Of a stretch of DNA of 64,000 nucleotides, positions 1-12,278 are shown one piece after another. Each line of letters starts with the position of its first letter. Position 1 is the first letter of the stretch. Position numbers and translations under genes: made by a program. The notes beneath the pieces are model-generated. The model worked only from the letters and a program-made list of their open reading frames with translations, did no database searches and was not told the DNA's origin. Source of the stretch: Myxocyprinus asiaticus (Eukaryota; Chordata; Actinopteri; Cypriniformes; Catostomidae). The DNA lies in NCBI RefSeq assembly GCF_019703515.2, contig NC_059349.1:27152744-27216743 (forward strand), in the 5' to 3' direction.

Positions 1-480
1 CCACATCGCATTTGAGGTTTAAAACGCCGTCCTACTGCGTCCTGGACAGCAGTGAAGCACCACTTCTTGCCAGTCAGTTTCCGCAGAACAAAAGTTTAAA
101 TTTACTTGCGGATTTAAAAGGAAATAACTGTCCAGTTGGAAAAATTTAAAAGCAATTACATACCCAAGGATGAGAAGTTCACGGCTCTTCCTCGGTGTGT
201 CTGTCTGATTGGAACATGCAGGGTGACAAGTACACATATTTGAAGCTGAACTAACACAGGTACTCCACTGAAACAACCGATAATTTTGCTCGAAATGTTG
301 CGTTTGTGCTTAGATTAAATCTCAACTGCATCTGGGAGAAACAGCGTACCGGTTTTGTTTGCGCTTTCTTTGTTTTTCTGACTTTTTTGCAATTTATTAT
401 CGTTCAGTAACACATTGATATAGTGATTGATATGTCGTCACGAGATCGGACACGCTTTCCTCAAAATCCCAACACCGCAA
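1..480. repeat. hAT-like non-autonomous element, partial copy at window edge
   Basis: This stretch aligns by eye, same orientation, with 23160-23600 inside the complete element at 22927-23731. Shared blocks include GCTCGAAATGTTGC, CATCTGGGAGAAACAG and the CAGTAACACA stretch. Only the distal part lies in the window, and similarity fades near 480. There is no coding potential. It is a dispersed repeat in intron 1 of fndc3b, and the hAT assignment rests on the ends of the other copy. Confidence 0.65.
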
Positions 481-2058
481 CAAAAGAATGAATGGACGCA
501 CGCCGCAACAACAGCTGTGTTTTCTTGAGAATGGAAGTAATGCCCATATTTCTCGCTAAGCATCACAGGACATAGGAAAAGGTGGATAACGTCCATTGTG
601 AACAAGTTTCTGTAATGCTCATTTTGATTTTTGGGTACATTATAACCATAATGTTAGTGAAAACCTCATTAATGTTCCCATAGTAAAGCGTATTTCTACA
701 CCTCTAGCATCACCAAATGGAATTGTAAAAATAATGCATTAAACAGGTTTCCTGAACACCAACCCTGTCTTACATTGGTTGCACAAACATTTAGTCTCAC
801 CCCAAACTCACTTCATTGGTTGAGCCAGTGTTGGGCTCATCGGGATTCTCAAACAAATAGAGCAATGTTTTGAAAGCACTACAGAGCAACAGTGTATACA
901 CTTTCTGGGGAATGAACCTACAAATGTCTGTCTTGTAGTTACTTATAGTCCCTGAACATTAAGATGGGATCAAAAAAATTATTTTAACATTTGTGTAAGA
1001 AATTCCAATCTAGGTAAAAGCACTTCTCTGTGTTCAAGATTCATACACTGCTCTCTCTCAGACTGATCCAAATTCTACCTCTTAAGCTACAAAAAAAAAA
1101 AAAAAAAAAAAAAGGAAAAATCTTGAAGCACAGCCATGGATATGGAGTGAGTAATTTTCATGTGTTTGTGGGAGTTATAGGCTGCTTCCTCTTAGCTCGG
1201 TCTAAACACAAGTCCAGCGTGCCAAAAAAATTAAATAAAAATAAAGGCTCAGGAGAGCTGGAATCAGGGAGCTATGTGGTGACCTGGCTGTTTACACTCT
1301 TAGTAGCGAGGTGCATATTGGAGGCATTTTAGACATTACTGTTTTTTCCTGTTTGTGGACGGACTGAATCACCAAGAAGTCTAGACTGTCCCACTACAAG
1401 AGCCACTTGAAGAATCTTTCAAACTTCAGAATTATGCAGATTTACACAAAACACCTTTCTCTAGAGGTTATTCCTTCACAACAGCATTTATTTACCACCA
1501 TGATGACAGTCTAATTACTATTAAAAACTTCCTAAATTTGTCAGTAGCCTATTTCATATTACATAAAACTCTCTAAGTGATATTATAGTCCAATAGGAGT
1601 GTACTGTGTGGGCAGACAGGCAGAGTTGCTTATGCTGCTCTGTGGGAAAGTGTTTCTGCAGGAATAAGACAGCCTCTTCCCTCTACTCTGTCCTCCTGCA
1701 TTAACAGCTACGTGGCAGTCACACATCGGTCAGGGACTTGGAATGAATTTTACTGCCTCCTGGACCTGTGCCTAGTCCACATCCAGATGGTTGGATGCTT
1801 TTTCTCTCTCTCTTTTTCTCTTTGGCCGTGTCGGACTGCTTTGCTCTCATTGTTGCTGAAGGATAGGCTGACTGTTTCATGTCTTTTTACCCCTTTTCTA
1901 TTAAAATATCTCTACAGAGTTCCTGTCTTTCAAGACACTTGCTTCATTAACCTCAGCAGCCTTTGCTCATAATGATCTGCCCAAATAGTTTCTTATTGAC
2001 CTCAAGATCATAAGGGACATTTTGCCCCATTACACCTGCTATTAAGATACTCTCAATA
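481..2058. other. fndc3b intron 1, unassigned sequence
   Basis: No exon, RNA gene or complete mobile element is recognised here. There is an A-homopolymer of 23 at 1091-1113 inside a chance ORF, and a CT-rich patch near 1800. The short open frames lack domain signatures and a coding pattern. Confidence 0.5.
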
Positions 2059-2500
2059 GGGGGCCTGGGTAGCTCAGCGAGTATTGACGCTGACTAACAT
2101 CCCTGGAGTTTTGAGTTCAAATCCAGGGTTTGCTGAGTGACTCCAGCCAGGTCTCCTAAGCAGCCAAATTGGCCCGGTTGCTAGGGAGGGTAGAGTCACA
2201 TGGGGTAACCTCCTCGTGGTCGCAATTAGTGGTTCTTGCTCTCAGTGGAGCACGTGGTAAGTTGTGCATGGATTGCGGAGAGTAGCATGAGTCTCCACAT
2301 GCTGGGAGTCTCCGCGGTATCATGCACAACGAGCCACATGATAAGATGCACGGAATGACTGTCTCAGAAGCGGAGGCAACTGAGACTTGTCCTCCACCAC
2401 CTGGATTGAGGTGAGTAACCGCACCACCACGAGGACCTACTAAGTAGTGGGAATTGGGCATTCCAAATTGGGGAGAAAAGGGGATAAAAAAATGATAAAA
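2059..2500 (+). mobile_element. tRNA-derived SINE, full-length copy 1
   Basis: A short retroposon copied by LINE machinery. The head resembles a tRNA: GGGCCTGGGTAGCTCAGCGAG holds a pol III A box (TAGCTCAGCGAG, 2070-2081), and GAGTTCAAATCC (2113-2124) is a B box. A body of about 350 bp shared with the copies at 50042, 54277 and 57891 follows. The 3' end is GGGGAGAAAAGGGGATAAAA. The flanks carry a near-perfect target duplication, ATACTCTCAATA (2047-2058) and ATACTCTCAGTA (2501-2512). Open frames within it are chance. Confidence 0.9.
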
Positions 2501-2781
2501 ATACTCTCAGTAAGTTTAGTCTAAGCACAACTGTGACATTTTAAACAGAATTCTGACTTATTTTAGTGGAGTAGAGTTAAAAACATGCCACACATCACCT
2601 CTGTTGTACAGGGCATGTGCACAACCCCAAGGCCAGTTGTAGTCCGATTAGCGTGAACAGAACCGAGCTACAATCCCATTATCTAGATCTGATAGTTTGA
2701 CTTTGAAAATTCTGTTATTATGCGGGCATAATTTACATGACATTTGAAAAAGAAGTATTAAAAAGTAATTTGCTATTGAAG
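2501..2781. other. intron 1, unassigned
   Basis: Sequence between the SINE and the palindromic element. Nothing is recognised. Confidence 0.4.
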
Positions 2782-2992
2782 CCACACATAACCGGCACAG
2801 TTTAAAACTCTTGTTTTAGCTCATCGGATGATTGACAGGTGAGTAGTTCCACACTACGAACGCATGTGACCACATTGTGCATGTAGTGTGAACGCTCATG
2901 CGTTCAAATGCTTTTGAACAGTAGTGAAGGACTGCCTACTTATCTGTCAATCATCAGCTGCACCAGAACAAGAGTTCAAAACTTTATTATGT
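2782..2992. mobile_element. palindromic MITE (foldback element), about 210 bp
   Basis: Starts CCACACATAA and ends TTATGTGTGG. The arms continue inward: AACTCTTGTT near 2807 pairs with AACAAGAGTT near 2968, and GATGATTGACAG near 2828 pairs with CTGTCAATCATC near 2946. The centre holds a second inverted pair (CACTACGAACGCATG against CATGCGTTC). The whole unit would fold into one long imperfect hairpin when transcribed. Superfamily is not determined, and no convincing target duplication is seen. Confidence 0.65.
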
Positions 2993-3282
2993 GTGGTTAT
3001 GTATTGACCATCAACGAACATGGTTAAAAGTGGACAAATCTGAAAATGTTTTGAACCCTGTTGACATCTATCTTTACTGACGTCCTGTTTAACATGGATC
3101 ACATCATAGTACCATAAGTAAACAGTGTGCCTTAGAGTAAAATTTCCTTCTCTCGTTTCCTCAGTCTGGTATTATCTCGTCTTTTGTGGCTTCGCTAAGT
3201 TTTTGGGAAAGGCTCTAAACTTGCATTTGTTGAGTAACAGTGCACTTAAGACAGTAAAACATGAAGCATGAAAAGATATTAA

Positions 3283-4069
3283 CAGTGCTGCGTAGATTAC
3301 TTCTGAATTATAATCTGGAATTTATTACAAATTACATGACTAAAATTTGTCAGTAACATAATTTTTGGTTTTGGTCATTTAAAGTAATCTAATCTGATTG
3401 CTTTTAGATTATTTATGGATTAGTTATTACCTAATTCTTGTTTGTTTGTTGTTACATGCATTTGATTCGAATAAGCTGGTACCATTTTGACAATGTTGCT
3501 TAAATGCATTAAAGAAAGCTTACTTAATGGATCAAAATATGAGAATTGACACGATTTTTGTGTGTGTTTTACTCGCTATTTGCCTGTTTCTGAGTAATAT
3601 AAAAAAAGCAAAAAAAAATTAAGCTGAAGCTGAGTACAAAATCAATTTGAGAAACTAAAACTAACTTTACTGCACTAATGCAATTGGTTCGGCATTTATG
3701 TGTGGATTACAGTTCCATCTTCAGTGTGATTATAGGCACTGGCGGATGTATTGTATCAGCCTGTGTATGCAATTCCACAATCACACCTCGCCCCCAACTA
3801 AAACAATCAAATACTTACCAAATGTATATCAGCTGTAGGCTGATTTTAGAATGAAAAATGTAAAATATTTAAAAAGAAGAAATAGGTGGATCAATAAATT
3901 ATGAAAAATGTACTGTAGATGCCTGATTAATATGTATTCATGTAATACATAAAAAGTAACTGTAATCTGATTATTTTAAAATGTAATTACAATATAATTA
4001 CAAGTACTTGATTTTTGTAATCTGATTACTTAATCCAGATTACATTCAATCCATTACTACCCAGCACTG
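3283..4069. mobile_element. hAT-type non-autonomous element (GTAATC-rich family)
   Basis: Left end CAGTGCTGCGTAGATTAC, right end CTACCCAGCACTG, giving inverted termini CAGTGCTGSGTAG. The flanks GATATTAA (3275-3282) and GGTATTAA (4070-4077) agree at 7 of 8 positions, as expected for an old hAT 8-bp duplication. The interior repeats TAATCTGATTAC-like words, typical of a very common fish repeat. No transposase. Confidence 0.75.
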
Positions 4070-5336
4070 GGTATTAATCAATCAGACAAGGATTTTCTGT
4101 GTTAGCCTACCAGGGATATTACCCATCACAGTTAGGTAATCAAATGCATATGGTAAAGTAGACAATCAAAGCTTATAATTGTTCTCAGTTATGCATGACA
4201 TGACTACAATCACTAAAATTGTTTATCATAGCAGTGGGTCACTGTTCATTGCATTCAAATCAAGCTAGTGTACTAAAAACACAAGATACTTAAGTAGGTA
4301 TAGGCACTGTAACTATTTGGCAACAAGGGATCCTTACTATAATTTACAATATATTAGCTGAATGTGTAGATTTATCCTTATACTTAAGTTTCTTTGTGTG
4401 TTGTAATTTTCCCTCATTTACAGACTGGAGCTACTTTTCACTCCAGTGGTTTTAGGAAGCTAGTGTAGTTTAGTGTGTGAGAAATAGTCTGAAGTAACCA
4501 TTGCTGATAATGGTGCTGGATGGTTGGCAGGAGGAGTGAGAAAGAACCTGTACTATGGCCTAGTCCATGCCTGTATTCTTGCCAAAAGTTGTCTCAGCAT
4601 AGTTAGACTGCTGTTCCCAAGGCCCATCTTATTTCCCTCTGAAAGAATGGCATTGTTCAGGGTAGCCCGGCCATTGCTTCATTTTCATATAATGGCTATA
4701 GACCAAAGTTTCCATTTCCCATAAAGCCAAGATGCCTGGCACAAAGACTGTAAACCATAATGTGGGTTAGTTTGGCTGAGCTCCACAACGTGGCTCATGG
4801 TGTGGATGCCGGACTCAGTGAGAGAGTTCAGGGTTGGCCAGCTGGCCCGGTTTTCATTACCAACAAATGTGTGAGGGTCAGTCTTGCTCCTTGATCAGAT
4901 GTAAAAATCTATTAATCTTGATGTCTAACATAGACTCGTCATCAAGACTTGAAGGAGCAGTAATGTGGATTTGCACTGTTGTGACACCCTAGAGACCCCA
5001 AACCAAGCCCACTTAGTATCCAGCAGGCTAATTTATACAATAAAAGGGATCAAATGTAGTATGGGGAGAGGCACAAAACATGGTATTTGTTGTAGCAACC
5101 ATAGCTACTAAGTGGAAAGAAGATTACGGTTCACCTGTGGCCTGTGAGTGTGGCCCTCTGACACTAAAGTCTCAGGCCTACACAAGACCCTTCCTTTCAG
5201 AGTTGGAGTTTTTGTGACCTCAGAGGAATGTATAAACAGGATTTTCCCTTGAAATGAAAGCTTACAAACGTTAAAGGGACCTTTTATCACAGATGAGTAC
5301 GGTTTTGTACATAATGCGAACTCACTACCCCACAAC
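4070..5336. other. intron 1, unassigned
   Basis: No exon-like ORF with splice sites and no recognised repeat boundaries. Possibly unique intronic sequence. Confidence 0.4.
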
Positions 5337-5540
5337 TTCTGCTGGAAAAAACAGCTAAAACCATCCCAAGCCTGTTAGATGGTCTCCCAGCCTGGAGAGG
5401 TTGGTCTTTTGGCTGGTTTTAGAGGAGTTTCAGGAACCTTTCACCCTGGTAGACCAGCATGGCCAGGCTAGGAGATTTGTTTAAACCAGCTAAATCCAGC
5501 AAACCAGCTTATGCAGTTTTAAGCTTTTAGCAGGGATTTC
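5337..5540. repeat. ACCAGC/GCTGGT-rich imperfect palindrome, copy 1
   Basis: About 200 bp dense in CCAGC and GCTGG words. A left end TTCTGCTGGAAAAAACAGCT is roughly complementary to the right end AGCTTTTAGCAGGGATTTC. Related blocks lie at 24665-24905, 28455-28590 and 45725-46045. It looks like a non-autonomous DNA element family with a degenerate GCTGGT core. Confidence 0.6.
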
Positions 5541-7358
5541 ATTGTAAATGAAACAAATGATGGGAGAAGCTGACAAATGTTTAATAGTGACAAGCTAGAA
5601 ATTTTAAATCATGTATGTTGCCATGCCAGCTCTAGGCAAAGTTCTCTTCTCTGAAGAAACTCCCTGAACAAAGGACCATTTGGAAGCAAATGGGAGATGT
5701 CTAGGGTGGGGGAAACTCCTGAATGACGTAGTGTGGACCGAGTCCTATCCCAGACTGTCTGAAACAGAGAGACCAGTGTTACTGCTGTCTGCACCGCCCA
5801 TAAAGCCCACAGTGTGTTTCTATACATGTTGATTATTATGATAACCTATTGAGAATGGGGCTGGTGTAATAGCATCATTTCTTCTCCTCGAGTCCTCAGA
5901 GTTTCTGCCTAGATTACTATCTCGCGGTTTCCATACACAAACCAGGTTAATTTGACTTGCCGAACTTGAACTGCACCCGTAGAGAAAACATCTGACCGTA
6001 CAGTTGGCAGCTGGACTTTTCCAACAAATACCTGATCCTTAATGCAATGCGTGTGTTTGACACAGAAAGCAGGGACTTTGGAAAAGACTAGCTCAAAACA
6101 CTTTTTCCTCTTGTCAAAGGCAGTGTCATGTTCAGACGGTTATATAATTGTGAATTCTTATCCTGGAAATCAGTTGTTTTTTTCTGTGCACTTTTCTTAG
6201 TAACATTCCCACTTTTTTCTGCTCTGCATGAGTGGCCTTTGGAGGGTGAGTTGTTGGTAATTTTAAGCATTCATGAATTTAAACTTTCAGACATGATGTA
6301 ATTCACATGAATATGCTGTTTTGTTTTTAAAAATGTGTAAGAATTACATATGTATGAATATTAAGTTGCCCATTTTCTAGAGTCATTACGGTAGTAATTC
6401 TGACTCACTGCACTGTGAGCAGGAAGAGGATAAAGAGGCTGCTGATGGGTATAAAACCGAATTAAATAACAAATAAACATGTGAATACAAATGAGTACAT
6501 GTGACAGTCAGATGTTGTGTGGAGCGATAGAGACTGTTTGAGTGATCATGAGCGCTTTTAGCTTTACTCTATTCAACATGAGCGCTCTGTGTCAATCAAA
6601 CATGCGGCTCTCCATGTGCTCTCAATATCTCATCAGCCACTCATCTCAATGCTATTCTGTGAGGATCCCAATTTAAATCAGATTAATGTTGGTCACAGTA
6701 CCACTGATAATAGATGTAACTGTTTAACCTTCAATAACAGCACTGCGTCTTCACGTGTTTGCTTAATAATTAGTGATTTGTGTTACAAGACGCCAAAGAC
6801 AGCAAACAAATCATAGATATTAATGATTTCTCACTTGAGCAGATTTGGAGCTTGTAATGGATATATTTTTCTTATTTCTGAAAGTGTCTCTGCTGTGTGT
6901 GATGCTCTCACGGTTTTTACTGGTTGCTAGTATGTCACAATGACCTTTTGATATTGACAACGGAACTTTTAATAACTGGAATGGCAATTCACGCTGTCTC
7001 GTAACATCTGCAAGCTCCAGATGCCAAAGGGGATCAGGAGGATGGAAACTTAGGCCAGAAAGGGAAAACAATCTGGCTTCATGTTCCTGTAAAAGCAGAG
7101 CCCTAAGCTGGTTCTGATCTAGTCAAGAACAGTGTCCATCACTGAAGTCAGACATAATGAGAATAAGATGCAGTGGCAGAAGGTTCTCTCAGACAAGGTG
7201 TGAGAAGAGGTCTGAAGTCTGTTTTCCAGGATTCTGCATGCAGCATCTGCTCTACTTTTTTACCGTAACCTTCTCTGCTGATGTTCCAAAACAGCTGGCC
7301 CTCCCAACATGAACGGCAGTAAATCTCAGCGTTTGTGTGTATGTGTGGCTCTGATGGT
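5541..7358. other. intron 1, unassigned
   Basis: No gene, RNA or complete repeat recognised. Short ORFs here have no family signature. Confidence 0.4.
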
Positions 7359-8577
7359 AGGGGTGAGCGACATGATAAACCAGTAGAAATTTGCCATTTG
7401 GATTATCATCTCTATCGTGGTAACACAAAATGTGTATGAGAAATGTGTACAGCACTTAACGCGTATGCATTACACGCTCTGTCGGATTAATGAAGTGAGG
7501 CGGTGCGATTGAGAGGAGATTATGAAGTAAAAAGTGCATCCTCTGGTGTGGAATTGGTTTGGCTTTAGAAACATGATACCGAGCAGAAAACGGCGATTTG
7601 AAAGGTTTGTACATTGTGTATGTTAATATACAGCATGTAAATATCCATGTGCACGTATCTATCAGTGGTCGGGGCTTCTCGTGAGACTGATGATGATAAT
7701 GAAACGCAGTTTTCACTAACAGCTTCACGCGTCATTAGATGAAAAGCTTGTCTAGAACGCGAGAAACAATTACACGGAATCTGCTTGAGCCACCGTCAAA
7801 GCAAATTCAATGAGATTCATTCCACGCTCCAAACATGCCACACATCCAAACACGCGCAGCTTTTGTTCGAGTTTTGCGCACGCAGTCTGAAACACGCAAG
7901 TTTGTGCGAGTAGTGAAGTCATTCCAGTCCCTTCATTTGTGCTCTTGTGACAGAAAAAAACGCAGATCACACCTGCTACTCATTCTGGTTTCTCTCGATG
8001 TCAAGTGAGTTTTTAAAATACACATCAAAACCCTTTCTAAAATTCTGTTCGAATGATGTTTGATATCAGCAAACAAACCAGCCATATTTTCCTTCAGATA
8101 TTTTATATTTTCTTTATAGAGATTACTAAAAACACAAAGAGCCTAATTAAGTGTTTTATTTATGGATATATTTTATTTATTTATGTTATTTTACTTTTTG
8201 CATTTCTTTGAGAAGATGTTAAGTTTCTTGAGGAAAGTTATAACAATAATCATAATAATAATAATAATAATAACAACAACAGTAATAATAGTAAAAAGAA
8301 AACTGGTGCACATCATCAGACTGAAATGTGGCATTTTATTTATTTTTTTTTTACTTTGACTATGTTTGTCAAGTTCAAAATAAAGAGAAAATTATATAAA
8401 ATGAAGTTTTCATTTATAAAGTATTTAATTCACTGACTGGATTACTCAAAATGACACATTGCAACATGGCTTAATATACAATACAGTTGTATTGATTTTT
8501 CAGAAAAACTTCAACTGTATCGTGATATAAGATTACTCATATCTTGATATAGGATTTTGGTCATATCGCCCACCCCA
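7359..8577. mobile_element. hAT-like non-autonomous element, GGGGTGRGCGA termini
   Basis: Left end AGGGGTGAGCGACATGA and right end TCATATCGCCCACCCCA form inverted termini. Flanking TCTGATGGT (7350-7358) and TCTGGTGGT (8578-8586) form a target duplication of 8-9 bp with one mismatch. Just inside the ends lie runs of ATATCRTGATA-like words, typical of the fish GGGCTGGGCGATA families. A (TAA)n tract lies at about 8244-8276. No transposase ORF. Confidence 0.75.
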
Positions 8578-8586
8578 TCTGGTGGT

Positions 8587-9177
8587 ATTGCCACACATTG
8601 AATGCCCAAAAGGATCATGTGCAGTTTTCCTGGATTTTCTAATTTGAGGCTGAATTAATGCCCAGACTGGTTGCAAGCTTTACCGACCGCTGCGATGGGA
8701 GCGAGCTCTGCTTTGAGGAGACCTTTGCAGTGATGCAGCCGGGTCCAGATGCACTGACTCTATCACATGGGAAATGATGCATGCTGCAGATCCAGCCAGC
8801 TTGGGCAATTTCCCACAAAGCTGAGGTTCAACTGCATGTTCTCAGATGCCCCTTGCCCCACTGGACATTTTGACTGAGTGATTATGCATGGATGTGTTGT
8901 GTGCTCTGCTAACAGGGTGTAAATAATGCCCTGGCACTGTTTCCCTCCAGTAATGGCTTTCATAGCAGCTGACAAATGCTCTCATTCACTCTATCATGCC
9001 AACTTTAGTTCACTCTTAAGGCAGATTTATACTTTTATACAATTACTCATCTACCTCCTTGTTTTTCTTATTAAGTCCTTCTCCCAGACTTGAAGTCATT
9101 TCTCCAACAGCATTTCTTTCCATAAGCAAATCTCAACTACTTTTTTTTTCAGCCAGCTTTTATGGATTAAAGTCAAT
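8587..9177. other. intron 1, unassigned
   Basis: Between two hAT-like elements. Nothing recognised. Confidence 0.4.
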
Positions 9178-11027
9178 ATGGGCTGTCACAATTATTCGAT
9201 TAAAATAATTCCTCGTTTACAAAATTGCCTATTTGACAAATCGAAAAGTGGAAGTGACGCAGTCCACAGATTAGGGTCTGAACACGTAACGACAAGATGT
9301 GTCAGCTGTGTGAGAGCACTTCACTTTAGATTTGAAAGACAATGCAGTTGTCCGTCAACCTGAAAAACCATAACATCACTTCTGCAATGCAACAGCCCTT
9401 GAAAAGATGACGTCCAGTTTTCTCAGACCCACTGGACACAGCATGGTAAGTTCAGTAGGTAGACTGTATGCGATCTGAGGTGCTGCATCCAGATGTATTG
9501 AGAACTTTGTTGCCGTGCGGGACACTCAGCAAAAAACACGTTGAAAAAGCAAACTCTGCAAAAACACACTGAAATGCATTTTAACCAATTTATCTACACA
9601 GTTATTTGCATAATATAGGCTTTTATAAAACAACATAAAAATAATGTAATTTCTGAAATGTACAAACGTGAAGGATGCACAAACACATAGTAAATCTGAC
9701 TTAATCCAAATCATCCAAGAAGGTTATTTTCTTTAGATTGTGATTTTGTTACATTCTGTGTAAATTGATTACCATTTGAATGTAAATGCAATCTTTCCTA
9801 TCATGTAAATTAGATTTCGTGATTATCGCAGTGTTAGCAATGCCCCACTTCCGATAAATATTTGTTAGTTTATGGCCATTATCAAAGGTAAAACTAAATG
9901 TGGGAATTTAGAGGACTTTAGAGCTGCAGCTCTGTATGCTGTCAGCCAAATCTCAATGTGAGTTTGCTATTAAAGCCACACAGCTGCACATCTTGTGCCC
10001 TGCAGACACAAAATGAATCGGGCTTACCTGAAGGAGTACTGGCTAGTAATAGTGTTTACTCAAGAAGGAACTGAATACCTACAACACAAGTGCAACAATA
10101 CCCGCAACTGCAGCAGCTCAAATCAAGAGTGTGGAAAAAAACCGCGTGCAGTCATGTAAACGCAATAAACCGGGTTCCTTTATCGGCATAAAGGCCATAA
10201 ACGGCTTATAAATAACCCCATCGACGTGCAGATTTTTGCCCATTTTTGGTGATTTCGCGTGTCAGAAAACTTAGTGTTCTTACCGACTCATCAAATGTGC
10301 TCACGTGTTTAGCCCATGCCTCTTCATTGTTTGACATCAAAAGTAGAGAATAATGCGATTGTCAAATGTCATGTAAACATGGATTTCTTGCCTTGTCAGA
10401 TTTTTTAAATAAGCTGATGATTTAGAGAGTAATCAGCGTATTGGTGTGCATGTTAATGGGATCAATGATGCGATTACTGTAAATATTGTATTCCATGTTG
10501 TAAGTAATAGTTAAAAAAGAAAAAAAAAAACAACCAAATAAAATGCCTTTTATTTTTTCATGAAATACTTAAACCACAAATATAACTCATTCTCAATAAA
10601 AGAGATCGGTGGGCAGACGTTATTTCCGAAAAGATATTTTACTTCCATATTTATTTCCCATATTAGAGTTCAAACTGAAATGGGTAGATCACGTTGAAAT
10701 AGTAAATGAATAAGTAAATCTTGCATTAAAAAAAAATTTGGGCACACCTGGAGCAGCCAATGTCTCTCCGGGAATTATACACATTTTTATATTACAGATA
10801 ATATAAAACATCACTTTGGGTGACTGTTGACTTTAAATATTGTATGCACAATTGTTTTGCTGTCATTATTATTCAAACATAGAGTACAATCAAAACTTAG
10901 GATAATGAACGCATTTTAACCAAATGTGATTACAATCAGAGTTCTTAATTTTTCTGATTACTTGATTAATTGTCAGAATAATAGTCAGATGACTCTATTA
11001 CAAAAATAATCGATAGTGACAGCCCTG
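9178..11027. mobile_element. hAT-like element with GGGCTGTCAC termini, 1.85 kb
   Basis: The left end ATGGGCTGTCACAATTATTC and right end ATCGATAGTGACAGCCCTG are inverted. Flanking AAGTCAAT (9170-9177) and AAGTTAAT (11028-11035) agree at 7 of 8. Subterminal ATTATTCGATT and TAATCGAT words match a common fish repeat design. The interior has no long ORF, and it may hold older insertions I could not delimit. Confidence 0.75.
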
Positions 11028-11642
11028 AAGTTAATGGACTTCACTCACTCAGAACAAGCCACATCACCTTTGGAATTATTGCCATTGAGTAGAGTGGCTG
11101 GAAGCTTTTGCCAGCTAATGTTCCAACAGTTTGGAGGAGAGCACATTCTTTCCTAAAATATGCCTTTGAAAGCTTTTTGGAACATTGGCTTGTTGCTTTT
11201 ATGAGGCAGGAAGAATTTTTCTCCTGCTTGCGTGTGGCTCATTGGAATGTTTTCAGTATGTGGACATCAGTTTTTGATTAGGCTTAAAAGACTGACAAGT
11301 TCCCAAGATTGCCCGTTTTTTTCCCCCCCTAGGATAACAGTAGAAAAGAGAGCTGATGGCTGTCTGAGCTGTTCCTCCATGGTGTCAGAATGAAACTTGT
11401 TGTAGTCTTTGCAAAAAGAATGAGAGAAAAATGCTGAGGCTGCCAATTGTCAGGGCCAGGTCTGGACACGTCAGAACCCAAGAACTCAGAATATTTTTCT
11501 GCGAATGACTGGTATTTGCTCGAAACCAGGTGAGGGACATCCGCTCTGAGGTGTTGCTGTGGAGACTGAAGAATTCTGCCTTTCCTGTATTCTGTACAGA
11601 TTTCCAGTATGATTTGCATAATGGTGGTCCTAAAGGCTAGGG
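11028..11642. other. intron 1, unassigned
   Basis: No gene or repeat recognised. A 108-codon minus-strand ORF at 11329-11655 has no domain signature and runs into the neighbouring element. Confidence 0.4.
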
Positions 11643-12270
11643 CAGGGGTCAGCAACCTATGGCACGCATGCCAGCATTGGCACGCTGAGGAGTAATCACT
11701 GGCACAATAGCAACGGTGAGAGAGGAGTAGTCTATTTTCTTTATATAAATTCCTGCATCTTGATGTAATCCTTCCTCATGATCGCGCAACTTGTTTCATG
11801 AGCTGAATGGGAGGCTAAACCAAAATAATTTACAAAACAAAACAAAAATGTGACGAGACTGCAGTATACCCATCAGACATGTGCAGCGTGTGCAAGCCAT
11901 TCATGCATCACAGCAGCGCTTCACTTTCGGTTAATCGCATGAGTAAATGTGCCTGCTTTGCTTCGGTCAGACTGCGCGGATGACAGCCTACATTCTATGT
12001 TTCATTTGTTTCTTTTTGCTTTTCAGAACAACATGTGATTTAATGAGGAAAACACCACTATTAATCCTTGAGATTTCCAACCCAGCATACAGGGACACCC
12101 TCCTTAAACCATGGTTTCACTCAAAATTACATTAAACAATTATAAGAGAAAACATAAACCCACATAGTTGTTGGGGGTTGGGTCGGCACAGCCATTGACA
12201 AAGAAAATAAAAAAAAATGGCACTCAGTGGCACAAAAAATGGCACATGTCAAAAAGGTTGCCGACCCCTT
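11643..12270. mobile_element. hAT-type non-autonomous element, 628 bp, perfect 8-bp duplication
   Basis: Left end CAGGGGTCAGCAACCTATGG and right end GGTTGCCGACCCCTT form inverted termini. The direct repeats GGCTAGGG at 11635-11642 and 12271-12278 are identical. The TA-centred target suits the hAT superfamily. The interior holds no intact transposase. A 62-codon frame at 11947 is not recognisable. Confidence 0.9.
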
Positions 12271-12278
12271 GGCTAGGG

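Noticed and set aside
1030..1332. 100-codon ORF with a poly-Lys run
   Set aside because: The Lys run is the A-homopolymer at 1091-1113. No family signature.
2070..2124. tRNA gene from the A and B box
   Set aside because: No complete cloverleaf or anticodon arm, and it is joined to the SINE body with a target duplication.
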